DNA of 64,000 nt, from positions 1-64,000 of the forward strand of contig CALGGS010000055.1 of NCBI GenBank assembly GCA_937915735.1. The letters are read 5' to 3'. The DNA is from an uncultured Treponema sp. (lineage in GTDB: Bacteria > Spirochaetota > Spirochaetia > Treponematales > Treponemataceae). Position numbers and translations under genes: made by a program. Every line of letters starts with the position of its first letter. Positions within the stretch are counted from its first letter, which is position 1. The notes beneath the pieces are model-generated. The model did not search any database, had not been told where the DNA came from, and worked only from the letters and a program-made list of their open reading frames with translations. Shown here in pieces: positions 49,063 through 57,927 of this stretch.

Positions 49063-49284
49063 TTATTTTAAAAATTTGTTGAGCGTTGAGTCGATGTCCT
49101 CTTTTTCGAGAGGAAAATGCTCGTCGAGATATGCAAGGCACTGCATGCCTGCCATCTGAACATGCTCAAACCAAATTCTGTAAAGCTCAGGCTCCAGGTC
49201 GTCGCTGGGAACGGGAGCACCCTGAATATCAGAGACAAGCTGCCTCATCATCTTTATACAAGTGTCAAATTTTTCGTTCTTCAT
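49063..49284 (-). CDS. Small acidic protein of unknown function
   Basis: A 73-residue soluble, mostly helical, acidic protein (CIKMMRQLVSDIQGA, ELYRIWFEHVQMAGM). TATAAT (reverse strand, 49292-49297) ends 7 bases before the ATG, with no Shine-Dalgarno sequence. The -10 lies over the last codons of the upstream peptidase gene. Nothing about function can be inferred. Confidence 0.6.
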   Translation of the reverse strand: MKNEKFDTCIKMMRQLVSDIQGAPVPSDDLEPELYRIWFEHVQMAGMQCLAYLDEHFPLEKEDIDSTLNKFLK

Positions 49285-49292
49285 AGTCAAAA

Positions 49293-52200
49293 TTATAACG
49301 GTAATTCTACAACTTTTCCACTAAAACCGCTGTCTTTTAATGATTTTTTAGGACAAATTATGGAAATTTTCTTAAAATTCTCTAAAATTTCTGTTGAAAG
49401 TGAATTTTCGTAAAGTCGCTTGAAGGCTTGTTTTAAGTCCTGAGACTTTGTATTTAAAATTCCCAGGATTTTTTCTTCACGGTCACTGTCGGTGATTCCG
49501 TACAAAAGACGGGGCAGAGCGCTGCTTCCCCGACCCTTTGGTGACTGCCTCTGAATAAAGTGATTGTAGAAGCCCATAACCGCAGCCTCACATTCTTCTT
49601 CAGTGAAATCGATTTCACTTGCTTCCTTTAGGCACTCAGAAAAGGCTTCACAGGATTCAAGGGGTGACGGATCACGGTAAGTCGCAAAAATCATTGCCCC
49701 GCTCATTGGCTCTGAATTACAGAAGGCTCCGTAAGCGCCGCCAATTGTCCTGATTTTTTCCCAAAGCAGATTGTTTGAAAGCCAGTGTGAGCAGACTTCC
49801 TCGGCATAGCTTTCTTTTTCTTCATATTTTGAGGCAGTAATGGCTTTTGCGGCAAAGCCGATTTGTGAAGAGACTGTGAAGGCTTCGTTTTCCCCGCTGT
49901 CTGTCAAGGCAAAAAAGTCTTCATCACTCGCCTTTCGCGCGTTTTTCGGCTCACGGATTTTCGCATCGTTTATAAAATTGTGCAAAATTGTGCTTAGTTT
50001 TTCAAAGCCAGATTTTTCTGCCGTGATATGAATGATTGAACCTGCCTCCTTTAGCTCTGAGAAAATCCGCCTGAAGTTTTTTGCCGTTTCTTCGACATTA
50101 TTATCTGCAATTTTTTTGAGGGAAAAATATTGGGAAAGTCCATTCCAGATTTCGTCAACGGCAGTTTTTCTTGATTTAGTGCACAAAACGCGGTTTGAGA
50201 CAAAAATGTGTCCGTCAGGAATGACAGATGCTTCAAAATCATTGCGAGATTCTGAGAGAATGTCTTTGAGTCTCTTCGTGTCTGAAAAATCCGTAGCTGT
50301 CAGGCAATCGCATAGAAGGGAAAGGGCTTTTTCTGCCTTTTCTTCAAGGAAAGAAAGCCTGAAAATAAGCCAGTCCCGGTTAATCCACTTGTATTTCTTT
50401 GAAAGCTCCAGCGCATTTTTTGTTTTAGGTCCTTCCATCGTAAGAAGACTGACTCCAAGTCCGCCGGTGTGAAGGGCGAATTCCTCGCTTGCTTTTGCCC
50501 AGTTGAGATTTTTAAAGCCACATTCTGTTACGCAATCAGAAAATGCCGGCAAGACCGGGTAGTCGCTGACCTTCAGGACATCGGTAGGAAAGCCCAAATC
50601 AAAGTAAACGATTCCGTTGGTATTCTCCTCATTTTTTATGAATGGAACCTTAGAGCCGTCAAATCCTGGTATAAAATCAATGTCTGTTTTGATTCTGTTC
50701 ATCATTGGCTTTCCGTCAGTGATAAAATCCTTAGGACTCAGGTGAGGAATACATGAGACATCTTCCTCGACAGACTGAAATTGGTGAAGCTTTTCGTTTT
50801 CTTTTTTGATTTCCTCAAGAGAGTGAGTTTTTAAGTACTCTTTTATTCTTTCTTTTTCTGCCCTTTCGCGCTTTTTTGTGTATGAGGCTGTGGGCCTTAC
50901 AATTACAAGGGATCGTTCCCGGTTCTCAACAAGAAGTTTTTTTATGAGATTTTTAAGGTATGAGTCATCACTTTGAATTTTCCGCTTTATTTCATCGATA
51001 TGAGTTCGGAGACGGATTTGATTTTCAAGCCCATCTCCGTAAAGCCAGCCGTAAATCGGTCGGGACATAAGGTTTATGGCAAAGGGCCCGTGCCCCCGCT
51101 TTATTTCCCGATGAGAAAATTCCAGGGTCGCAAGAGTTGAGTCGATGTCTTTTTTTGAGATTCCGTTTTCATAGAGTTTTTGAATCGTCTTTAACACGCA
51201 GGATTCAACTTTTTTTTCGTCCCCCTTTTTGACGCCCCGAAGTCCAATCGTAAAGATTGATGTGTAAATCGACGAGAAAAGTCCGCTCTGAGGAGCTGTA
51301 TCTTCGCCAAGTGAGCTTTCAATTAGCGCTTTTTGCAGGGGGGAGCCGTCATGGTTACAGAGGATTCCTGTCAGAATCATTTTTTCTGTCGCACTGAGAG
51401 CATTTTCTGCCCTGCCAAAGTTCCAATTTAAAAGAACCGTGTTTTTCTCTTCTCCGTCTCCGCTAGGTCCTTCCTCATAAATCGTAAGTGGCTCGGTGAT
51501 TTTTTTGGGGGTAACAAGAGCCAAAAAGTCGGAAATTCGCTTTTTTCTGGCTTCTTCGCTTACATCCAGAGAAGGGAATTTTTTTTCCAGTCTGTCTAAA
51601 AAATTCGTCTGTAAGAAATCAAGCTGCTCTTCTGTCGGGATATTTCCGTTTAGAAACACAAGGCAGTTGTCAGGCCTGTACCAGGTTTTATGAAAATTCA
51701 AAAAATCCTCGTAGCTACAATCAGGAATTTCTAAAGGGTCGCCGCCTGAGTCTTTTTCATAAATCGAACCTTTTAAAAGACTTGTAAGAGAAATGTCAGA
51801 GGCTACGCTTTCAAAGGAAGCATAACTCCCCTTCATTTCGTTATAAACTACGCCCTGAATTGACACATCTCCATTTTCGTCCGCTTCAAAGCGATGCGCT
51901 TCCTGCATAAAAATTTCGCGGTCAAGCCTTGGGAAAAAAACTGCATCTCCGTAAACGGACATCAGATTAAAATAATCTGCCTTTGAAATTGAGCTTGCAG
52001 GGTAAACGGTTTTGTCAGGGTAAGTCATTGCGTTAAGGTAAGTCTTTACGCTCTGATTTGAAAGGACTACGAACGGGTCTTTTAAAGGATATTTTTCTGA
52101 ACCACAGAGGACAGAGTGCTCTATGATATGAGCAAGCCCTGTCGCCTTTGGATTTGGAGTCCTGAAGGCAAAGGCAAAAAGGTTTTCATCATCATCATTT

Positions 52201-52343
52201 AGGAGATGAAAGACTTCAAGCCCTGTTTTTGTGTGGCGCAAATGAATTGCAGTTGAATGATAGTCCTGAATTTCAAATACGTTTAAGATTTCAAAAGCCT
52301 TGTATTTTTCACCAGTTTTTAGATTATTTGACATAGAGTTCAT
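49293..52343 (-). CDS. M16C family metallopeptidase (presequence protease-like)
   Basis: A 1016-residue zinc peptidase of the M16C/PreP group, which degrades short unstructured peptides inside a closed chamber. The inverted zinc motif HxxEH appears as HIIEHSVLCGS near residue 54, with the downstream Glu expected in the ASSISKADYFNLMSVYGDAVFFPRL region. The protein shows the usual two halves joined by a linker, and length fits the family (about 970-1030). The ATG overlaps the end of the fliG-like gene by 20 bases; an ATG three codons later (52334) is possible. It is the second gene of the fliG-like operon. Confidence 0.93.
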   Translation of the reverse strand: MNSMSNNLKTGEKYKAFEILNVFEIQDYHSTAIHLRHTKTGLEVFHLLNDDDENLFAFAFRTPNPKATGLAHIIEHSVLCGSEKYPLKDPFVVLSNQSVKTYLNAMTYPDKTVYPASSISKADYFNLMSVYGDAVFFPRLDREIFMQEAHRFEADENGDVSIQGVVYNEMKGSYASFESVASDISLTSLLKGSIYEKDSGGDPLEIPDCSYEDFLNFHKTWYRPDNCLVFLNGNIPTEEQLDFLQTNFLDRLEKKFPSLDVSEEARKKRISDFLALVTPKKITEPLTIYEEGPSGDGEEKNTVLLNWNFGRAENALSATEKMILTGILCNHDGSPLQKALIESSLGEDTAPQSGLFSSIYTSIFTIGLRGVKKGDEKKVESCVLKTIQKLYENGISKKDIDSTLATLEFSHREIKRGHGPFAINLMSRPIYGWLYGDGLENQIRLRTHIDEIKRKIQSDDSYLKNLIKKLLVENRERSLVIVRPTASYTKKRERAEKERIKEYLKTHSLEEIKKENEKLHQFQSVEEDVSCIPHLSPKDFITDGKPMMNRIKTDIDFIPGFDGSKVPFIKNEENTNGIVYFDLGFPTDVLKVSDYPVLPAFSDCVTECGFKNLNWAKASEEFALHTGGLGVSLLTMEGPKTKNALELSKKYKWINRDWLIFRLSFLEEKAEKALSLLCDCLTATDFSDTKRLKDILSESRNDFEASVIPDGHIFVSNRVLCTKSRKTAVDEIWNGLSQYFSLKKIADNNVEETAKNFRRIFSELKEAGSIIHITAEKSGFEKLSTILHNFINDAKIREPKNARKASDEDFFALTDSGENEAFTVSSQIGFAAKAITASKYEEKESYAEEVCSHWLSNNLLWEKIRTIGGAYGAFCNSEPMSGAMIFATYRDPSPLESCEAFSECLKEASEIDFTEEECEAAVMGFYNHFIQRQSPKGRGSSALPRLLYGITDSDREEKILGILNTKSQDLKQAFKRLYENSLSTEILENFKKISIICPKKSLKDSGFSGKVVELPL

Positions 52344-53655
52344 CGTCCCGTCCCTTTATGTAAAGATTTCCGTCTTCCCAAGCACGGCGCAATATCGCAA
52401 AAAATTGAGAGGTTGCCTTGTCGCAGTCACTTTTCCGCATTGGCTTTAAGAAATCTTCTGTTTCGATAATTGATTTTCGCCTGTTCTCCGATACATTCGA
52501 TAAGATTTTCTGCCTGAAATCGTCGTTTTTGCCGGCAATCAGATATGCAATCTCTTCTTCGTCCATATCATGAAGCTTGTCCTGAATAAAGCGGTCGTCT
52601 GCGTTTATTATATCTTCGCTCGTAAAAAGCCTTTCCCGTAAGTCTTCGCCTAAAGCGGCGTCAGTTTCTGCAAGGTTATTTAAGATTCCCTCTTCGGCTT
52701 CGGGACTCATTCGTTTTAAAATCTGGGCGAGGACATTCTTTCCGTCGATTGAATCAGATTTTGAAGTCGCCTGCCTGTTCATTTTTTCTTGCAAGGATTT
52801 GTCAACCCTCTGGACTATTTCCGGGGAGATTTTTGTGAGTCGGGCAAGTCTCATAACGACATCTTTTTTGTCGTCAGTTGAAAGAGTATTTATTACTTGC
52901 GCAGAAGTTTTTGGCTTTAGATAAGAAAGTACAAGTGCCTTCACGGCGTTTGATTCGTCCTTAAGCAAAAAAGAAACCCTGTCGCTGTCGGCCTCACTGA
53001 GATATTCAAAGGGCTTGCCTGAAATATTGCTCGTAGTTTTTTCAAGGATTACGCTAGCCTTGTGAGTTCCGAAGGCTTTTTCAAGAATCGCCCTCGCGGT
53101 GTCAATTCCGCCCTCTTCACGGGCCTGCTTAACTAAGCCCTGAAATTCCTCTAAAATTTCCTTTGCTTCGTCCGGCTCCACATAGCGGATTGAAGCGATT
53201 TCAGGGATTATTTTTTCTGTCTGCTCTTCGGTTAAGTGCGGTAAGATTTTTGCCGCTTCATCGACGCCAATGAGCATTAAAAACTTTGCGACCCGGCGGT
53301 AGATGTTTTCTTTTCCGTCTTTCTCCCGGGGACTTTCAGGAACTTTTATTAAGCCGCCTGATGTCAAAGCTTTAGCCGCAATCCGGGCGGATTCGTTTCC
53401 CTGGAAATTTTCATCGCTAAGCTGCGGGAAAAATCTCTTGTCAAAAATTTCGTTTATACTTTTGCGCGGAGACGAGTCATTCTTAGGGCGGTTGAAAGCT
53501 GTACTGTCATTCTGCGGGCGATTTTCTGCCGAAGAATCTTTTTTCGTAATTTTTTCAAAAATCGGCGTAAAAACCTGCCTTTCACTGTTATTATCGGAAG
53601 AATCAGCTTTGCCTGAGCTTTTGTAGGCGTTGATTCCATAAGAATTCAGATTCAT
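52324..53655 (-). CDS. FliG-family flagellar motor switch protein
   Basis: A 443-residue protein. Residues 1-110 are a disordered, Ser/Asn/Lys-rich extension. The remainder resembles FliG: a helical FliG-N/M part (KFLMLIGVDEAAKILPHLTEEQTEKIIPEIASI) and a C-terminal armadillo-like part ending in FLKPMRKSDCDKATSQFFAILRRAWEDGNLYI. FliG sits on the C-ring and transmits torque. Spirochaetes encode two FliG proteins; this long version standing apart from the motor operon fits FliG1-type rather than the main FliG2. TTGTAA-17-TAAAAT (reverse strand) ends 7 bases before the ATG: probably leaderless. Confidence 0.82.
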   Translation of the reverse strand: MNLNSYGINAYKSSGKADSSDNNSERQVFTPIFEKITKKDSSAENRPQNDSTAFNRPKNDSSPRKSINEIFDKRFFPQLSDENFQGNESARIAAKALTSGGLIKVPESPREKDGKENIYRRVAKFLMLIGVDEAAKILPHLTEEQTEKIIPEIASIRYVEPDEAKEILEEFQGLVKQAREEGGIDTARAILEKAFGTHKASVILEKTTSNISGKPFEYLSEADSDRVSFLLKDESNAVKALVLSYLKPKTSAQVINTLSTDDKKDVVMRLARLTKISPEIVQRVDKSLQEKMNRQATSKSDSIDGKNVLAQILKRMSPEAEEGILNNLAETDAALGEDLRERLFTSEDIINADDRFIQDKLHDMDEEEIAYLIAGKNDDFRQKILSNVSENRRKSIIETEDFLKPMRKSDCDKATSQFFAILRRAWEDGNLYIKGRDDELYVK

Positions 53656-53734
53656 AAGATGTATTTTACCGTTAAAATGAGAGATTTACAATGTGCATTT
53701 GCGTTTATCGCCGTCTTATGGTAATCTCTTTTTT
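53656..53734. promoter_or_regulatory. Divergent leaderless promoters of the fliG-like and rlmK-like genes
   Basis: Reverse strand: TTGTAA (53686-53691), 17 bases, TAAAAT (53663-53668), 7 bases to the ATG at 53655. Forward strand: TTGCGT (53699-53704), 17 bases, TAATCT (53722-53727), 7 bases to the ATG at 53735. No Shine-Dalgarno sequence on either side; the gap of 79 bases holds both promoters. Confidence 0.65.
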
Positions 53735-54886
53735 ATGAATCAGAACACGACCGAACAGAATGAATATCAGGCGAAAATTTTCAGCAACAGGCTTTCCAAA
53801 AAATATAAAAGCCTGCGAAAATGGGCCAGACGGGAAAGAGTTACCTGCTATCGCCTTTATGACCGTGACATTCCGGAGGTTCCTCTCGCCGTCGATTTGT
53901 ATGAGGCTCTGCCTGACGGAATGGACTCAAAGGTTGAAGCGGCAAAATTTTACAGGGATGAGGACGCAAGAATTTCCGCAAATGACCTTTCGGTAGTCAG
54001 AAATAAAAACGAACGGTTGTTCGTGCACCTTTATTTATATGAGAGACCGTATGAAAAATCAGACAGTGATGAGGAGCTTTGGCTTGATACGATGGCAAAA
54101 GCTGTCAGCCAGACTCTTGAAATTCCAGAAAATCGGGTTATAAAAAAGCTTCGTAAAAAACAAAAAGGCGAAAGTCAGTACGAAAAAATAGACTCCAAGC
54201 TAACTATCGAAAGTTATGTGCAGGAGTGCGGGCAGCTTTTTAAAGTAAATTTGAGTGACTATTTAGATACGGGACTTTTTTTTGATCACCGCCCCTTGCG
54301 CTCGGTGGTCCGGAATACTTGTGCAGGAAAGTCAGTTTTAAATCTTTTTTGTTACACCGCATCTTTTTCTGTATATGCGGCAGAAGGAAAGGCTCGCCGT
54401 GTTGAAAGCGTTGATTTAAGTAATACTTACATTGAATGGGCTAAATTTAACTTTGCCTTAAATGATTTTAATCCTGACGATAAACGCTTTGTCTTTACCA
54501 GAGCCGATGTGACGGGCTTTTTAAATCAGAAAAATGCGGAGGTTCCAAATGAAGACGGCTCTAACCGGTATGACATTATTATTTTAGACCCGCCTACTTT
54601 CTCCAATTCTAAGGCAACTAAAAATACTCTCGACATAAACCGGGACTGGCCTTCGCTTGTCACAAAATGCCTGAATCTTTTAAATCCGGACGGGGTTTTG
54701 TATTTTTCAACAAATTCTCACAGGCTGAAGTTTGAGGAAAATCTGATTCCAAAGGCAACTGAAGGCGGCAGTAAAATCAAGATTTTTGATATGACAGAAA
54801 AAAGTCTTCCTGAGGATTTTAAAGGAACGAAAGCCCACAGATTGTGGAAGCTTGTACTGGAAAGGGAGGAGACCCGCCCGCTTTAG
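53735..54886 (+). CDS. RlmK-like 23S rRNA methyltransferase (stand-alone)
   Basis: A 383-residue class I SAM-dependent methyltransferase. The N-terminal block NRLSKKYKSLRKWARRERVTCYRLYDRDIPEVPLAVDLYE is very close to the start of the RlmK half of E. coli RlmKL, which makes m7G2069 in 23S rRNA. Then come the PUA-like/linker region, GLFFDHRPLR, the SAM motif VLNLFCYTASFSVYAAEGKA and the DPPTFSNSK motif. In gamma-proteobacteria RlmK is fused to RlmL; here the RlmL half (THUMP plus N-methyltransferase) is missing. I chose ATG 53735, which fits the leaderless promoter. It ends overlapping rnc by four bases, tail to tail. Confidence 0.88.
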   Translation: MNQNTTEQNEYQAKIFSNRLSKKYKSLRKWARRERVTCYRLYDRDIPEVPLAVDLYEALPDGMDSKVEAAKFYRDEDARISANDLSVVRNKNERLFVHLYLYERPYEKSDSDEELWLDTMAKAVSQTLEIPENRVIKKLRKKQKGESQYEKIDSKLTIESYVQECGQLFKVNLSDYLDTGLFFDHRPLRSVVRNTCAGKSVLNLFCYTASFSVYAAEGKARRVESVDLSNTYIEWAKFNFALNDFNPDDKRFVFTRADVTGFLNQKNAEVPNEDGSNRYDIIILDPPTFSNSKATKNTLDINRDWPSLVTKCLNLLNPDGVLYFSTNSHRLKFEENLIPKATEGGSKIKIFDMTEKSLPEDFKGTKAHRLWKLVLEREETRPL

Positions 54887-55614
54887 TTTTTAAGGCCCAG
54901 CTCAAGGCAGGCTTTTTGGGCAACATTCTGCTCGGCTTCTTTTTTGGTCTTTCCGCTTTCTGGACCGTAGCTTGCATTTTTAAGGTGAACCGTAACCCAA
55001 AAGGTTCTGTCATGGTCTGGCCCGCTTTCTTTTACAAGCTCATAGACAGGAACTGTTTTATATTTTTTTTGATGGGCTTCCTGCAGCATGGATTTGTAAT
55101 CCTTTGCGCCCTTGTCTGACATATAATTTTCAATAGCGGGAATCATAAAGGACAGAACAAGCTTTTCAGCAGCCTTGTAGCCAGAATCAAGATAATACGC
55201 TCCGATTACGGCCTCAACTGCATCAGCGAGTATTGCCCTTTTTGTGCGTCCCCCGCTCATTTCCTCGCCTTTTCCGAGAATAAGCATTTTGTCGATTCCG
55301 ATTTTAAGGCCGATTGGCCCCAAGCTCTGCTCGCTTACGACAAAGCTTTTTATTTTCGCAAGGTCTCCCTCTGGGTTTTCATAAAAATGCTCGTAAAGAT
55401 ATGTTGCCGTCGCCATTCCAAGCACGCTGTCGCCTAAGAATTCAAGGCGTTCGTTGTTCTCGCTCTTTTTTGCGTTTCCCTCATTTGAAAAGGAACGGTG
55501 GGTAAAAGCGAGCTGCAGCAAATTGAGGTTCGAGAATTTTATGGAAATTCCTTTCGCAAAGGAATTTAACTCTTTTATTCTGTCGGGAGAAAGAGTTTTT
55601 TTAGATAAAAGCAA
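54883..55614 (-). CDS. rnc: Ribonuclease III
   Basis: RNase III cuts double-stranded RNA in rRNA and mRNA processing. The 243-residue protein has the signature NNERLEFLGDSVLGM near residue 55 with the catalytic Glu and Asp, DAVEAVIGAYYLDSG with the second acidic pair, and a C-terminal double-stranded-RNA-binding domain (DYKSMLQEAHQKKYKTVPVYE to KTKKEAEQNVAQKACLELGL). The start codon is TTG at 55614. It is supported by GGAG seven bases upstream, which lies in the last codons of trpS, so the two are coupled. Confidence 0.96.
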   Translation of the reverse strand: MLLSKKTLSPDRIKELNSFAKGISIKFSNLNLLQLAFTHRSFSNEGNAKKSENNERLEFLGDSVLGMATATYLYEHFYENPEGDLAKIKSFVVSEQSLGPIGLKIGIDKMLILGKGEEMSGGRTKRAILADAVEAVIGAYYLDSGYKAAEKLVLSFMIPAIENYMSDKGAKDYKSMLQEAHQKKYKTVPVYELVKESGPDHDRTFWVTVHLKNASYGPESGKTKKEAEQNVAQKACLELGLKN

Positions 55615-55615
55615 G

Positions 55616-56710
55616 TTATATCTCCATGTTCATCGCATGACGAACTTCTAGCAGGGTTTTTCCGGCAATCTCCCTGGCCTTTTCGACGCCCTCGTTAAGG
55701 ACTTTTTTGATAAGCTCAGGCTGCTTTTCAAGCTCGGCTCTTTTTGCGCGCAATGGACGAAGGTGCTCGTTTAAGGCTTCGGTAAGCTCGCTCTTTAACA
55801 TTCCGCCGCCGCCGTCACCGATTCTCTCGGCTATTTTTTCAGGCTCCTCGCCGCTGCAAAGGGAAATTATTCTGAGAAGATTTGCAACCTCCGGCCTGTG
55901 GATAGGGTCGTAAGTGATGTGCCTGTCCTGGTCGGTCTTTGCCTTTTTGATTGCCTTGGCGGTCTCATCTTCGGTGGCAGAGAGCATAATCGTGTTTCCC
56001 AGGGATTTTGACATTTTTGCGCTTCCGTCCAAGCCCATAATCATCGGCGTTTTTGAAAGAAGGGCGTGAGGCTCCGGGAAAATTGGCTCTGAGTTTTTAC
56101 AGAATTTGTTGTTAAAGCTGCGGGCAATTTTTCGGGCAATCTCAAGGTGAGGAAGCTGGTCTTTTCCTACCGGAACAACATTTCCCTTGCAGAAAAGAAT
56201 ATCCACCGCCTGATGAACAGGATATGTGTACATTCCTGCGTTTAAAGGAATTGAGGATTTTGCCATTTCGTCCTTTACGGTCGGGTTTCTGTCCAAATCT
56301 GAGCGGGTCACTAAAGTCAGGAAAGGAACCATAAGCTGATTCGCCTCAGGAACATGGCTGTGAGGATAAATCGCTACATTTTCGCCCGGCTCGATTCCAG
56401 CGGCAAGATAGTCAATCACAAGCTCTTTCGTGTTCTGGCTGATTTTGTCGAATGCGTCGTGGTCAGTCAAAACCTGATAGTCGGCAATCAAAATCATAGT
56501 AGGAACGCCCAGCTTTGAAAGCCTGACACGGTTTTTTAAAGAGCCAAAATAGTGCCCGATATGAAGGCGGCCTGTGGGGCGGTCTCCTGTCAAAACACGG
56601 TATTTTTTAGGATTTACGAGAATATCAGCTTCGATTTTCTCGCTCATACGCATAGCTTCTGCTAAGATTTTATCTGCATTTGTTTCTAATTCTTCATTTT
56701 TTTCTGACAT
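55616..56710 (-). CDS. trpS: Tryptophanyl-tRNA synthetase
   Basis: Class I synthetase that charges tRNA-Trp. The 364-residue protein has TGDRPTGRLHIGHYFGSL (HIGH motif), GKDQLPHLEIARKIARSFN and the KMSKS loop as GSAKMSKSLGN. I chose the ATG at 56710 (MSEKNEEL): the longer frame from 56767 would overlap azlD, and TATAAT (reverse strand, 56717-56722) ends 6 bases before 56710. There is no Shine-Dalgarno sequence. Its stop is one base from the rnc start. Confidence 0.95.
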   Translation of the reverse strand: MSEKNEELETNADKILAEAMRMSEKIEADILVNPKKYRVLTGDRPTGRLHIGHYFGSLKNRVRLSKLGVPTMILIADYQVLTDHDAFDKISQNTKELVIDYLAAGIEPGENVAIYPHSHVPEANQLMVPFLTLVTRSDLDRNPTVKDEMAKSSIPLNAGMYTYPVHQAVDILFCKGNVVPVGKDQLPHLEIARKIARSFNNKFCKNSEPIFPEPHALLSKTPMIMGLDGSAKMSKSLGNTIMLSATEDETAKAIKKAKTDQDRHITYDPIHRPEVANLLRIISLCSGEEPEKIAERIGDGGGGMLKSELTEALNEHLRPLRAKRAELEKQPELIKKVLNEGVEKAREIAGKTLLEVRHAMNMEI

Positions 56711-56738
56711 AGCTTGATTATACAAAAAATGAAATCTT

Positions 56739-57056
56739 TTATCCACAAATTCCAATAAGATATTCACTTACGAAGGCAATTACGCAGCAGACGATTGCCA
56801 CGGGAAAAAGAGATGCCCCAAAAAATGCGAGTATAACGCCACCGATAAGGGCTAAAAATCCTGCGACTGGAGATGAAGTGGCTTCGACAATCGCGGGAAA
56901 AGTCATTACGGATAGAGTGACATAAGGCACATAATATAAGAATGAGCGTATAAACTGATTTTTTATAGGCTTACGAATGAGCGTAAGCGGCAGGACTCGA
57001 ATCAGATATGAGACAAAAAACGAGACAAAAATGTAAATATAAATATTTCCTTTCAT
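56739..57056 (-). CDS. azlD: AzlD-family branched-chain amino acid exporter subunit
   Basis: A 105-residue membrane protein with three to four helices and the AzlD pattern YLIRVLPLTLIRKPIKN near the N-terminus and FPAIVEATSSPVAGFLALIGGVILAFFGASLFPVAI. AzlD pairs with AzlC to export branched-chain amino acids. I chose ATG 57056 because GGA lies eight bases upstream; the frame also opens at a TTG at 57068. It starts 42 bases after azlC on the same strand. Confidence 0.88.
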   Translation of the reverse strand: MKGNIYIYIFVSFFVSYLIRVLPLTLIRKPIKNQFIRSFLYYVPYVTLSVMTFPAIVEATSSPVAGFLALIGGVILAFFGASLFPVAIVCCVIAFVSEYLIGICG

Positions 57057-57098
57057 ATTTTTTTCCAAAAAGATTTTTATAAGGGATTCTTATTCTAT

Positions 57099-57818
57099 TT
57101 AATCAGCTGAATCAGGGTTTTCTTCATTTACCGGCTTAAAATATGCCAGTGCGGCCGAAATTACAACTGTCAGTATTATCGTTCGGTTTCCGCTTGAAAG
57201 TTCTTTTATGTAGGGAAGAATGGAAAATCCCCAGCTTAAGGCGAAACTCACTAGAACGGCAAGAGCGATTGTCATATTTTTTTTTGCGCTTGGAATTATG
57301 ATTGCGATGAACATTCCGTAAAGAGCGACGGAAAGAGATGACACAACCATTTCTGGAAGCAAATTTCCTGCGATGATTCCGAGAGATGTTCCGATTGACC
57401 AAAGAGGGACCGCAATTAACATCGCTCCGTAATTGTAAAAAGGATTTAAGCTGCCCTTTTGAGCGATTGAGACACCAAAAATTTCGTCAGTGATTCCGAA
57501 TGCGACGAAAAACCTGTGAAAAAAAGGCGTATCTTCAGAAAAACGCTGGCTTAAGGCACAGCTCATCAAAAGGTAGCGGGCGTTCACGACAAAAGTAATG
57601 ACTGCGACTTCGATATATGTGACAGACTGCTCAATCGAAGTAAAAAGAGCGTACTCACCGGCTGAGGCAAGATTCAGAAAACTTGCGATAAAGCCTTGTA
57701 ATGGGGTTAAGCTTGCCTTTCTTGCGACAATTCCGAGTGAGAAAGCAACCGCAAAATAGCCAAGTCCTATCGGAAGACCTGCGGCAATGCCATTAAAAAA
57801 AACTGATTTATTTTTCAT
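57099..57818 (-). CDS. azlC: AzlC-family branched-chain amino acid exporter subunit
   Basis: A 239-residue membrane protein with about six helices and AzlC hallmarks AAGLPIGLGYFAVAFSLGIVA, FLNLASAGEYALFTSI and VVNARYLLMSCALSQR. It forms the main subunit of the AzlCD exporter. I chose the ATG at 57818, because the ATG at 57839 overlaps the promoter's TATAAT (reverse strand, 57838-57843). The leader would be about 12 bases with no Shine-Dalgarno sequence. Confidence 0.9.
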   Translation of the reverse strand: MKNKSVFFNGIAAGLPIGLGYFAVAFSLGIVARKASLTPLQGFIASFLNLASAGEYALFTSIEQSVTYIEVAVITFVVNARYLLMSCALSQRFSEDTPFFHRFFVAFGITDEIFGVSIAQKGSLNPFYNYGAMLIAVPLWSIGTSLGIIAGNLLPEMVVSSLSVALYGMFIAIIIPSAKKNMTIALAVLVSFALSWGFSILPYIKELSSGNRTIILTVVISAALAYFKPVNEENPDSAD

Positions 57819-57927
57819 GATTTTAGATTCGGAAAACATTATAGAAGAAAAAGAAAAAAAGGTCAGCAGAAAAAAGAGAGGCGATGGCGCTTCGTAAGCT
57901 CATCGCCCCATTTTTAAAGAAAAATAT

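Noticed and set aside
53693..53734. Upstream ATG of the rlmK-like gene
   Set aside because: It lies before the -35/-10 boxes placed for the start at 53735 and adds residues not seen in the family.
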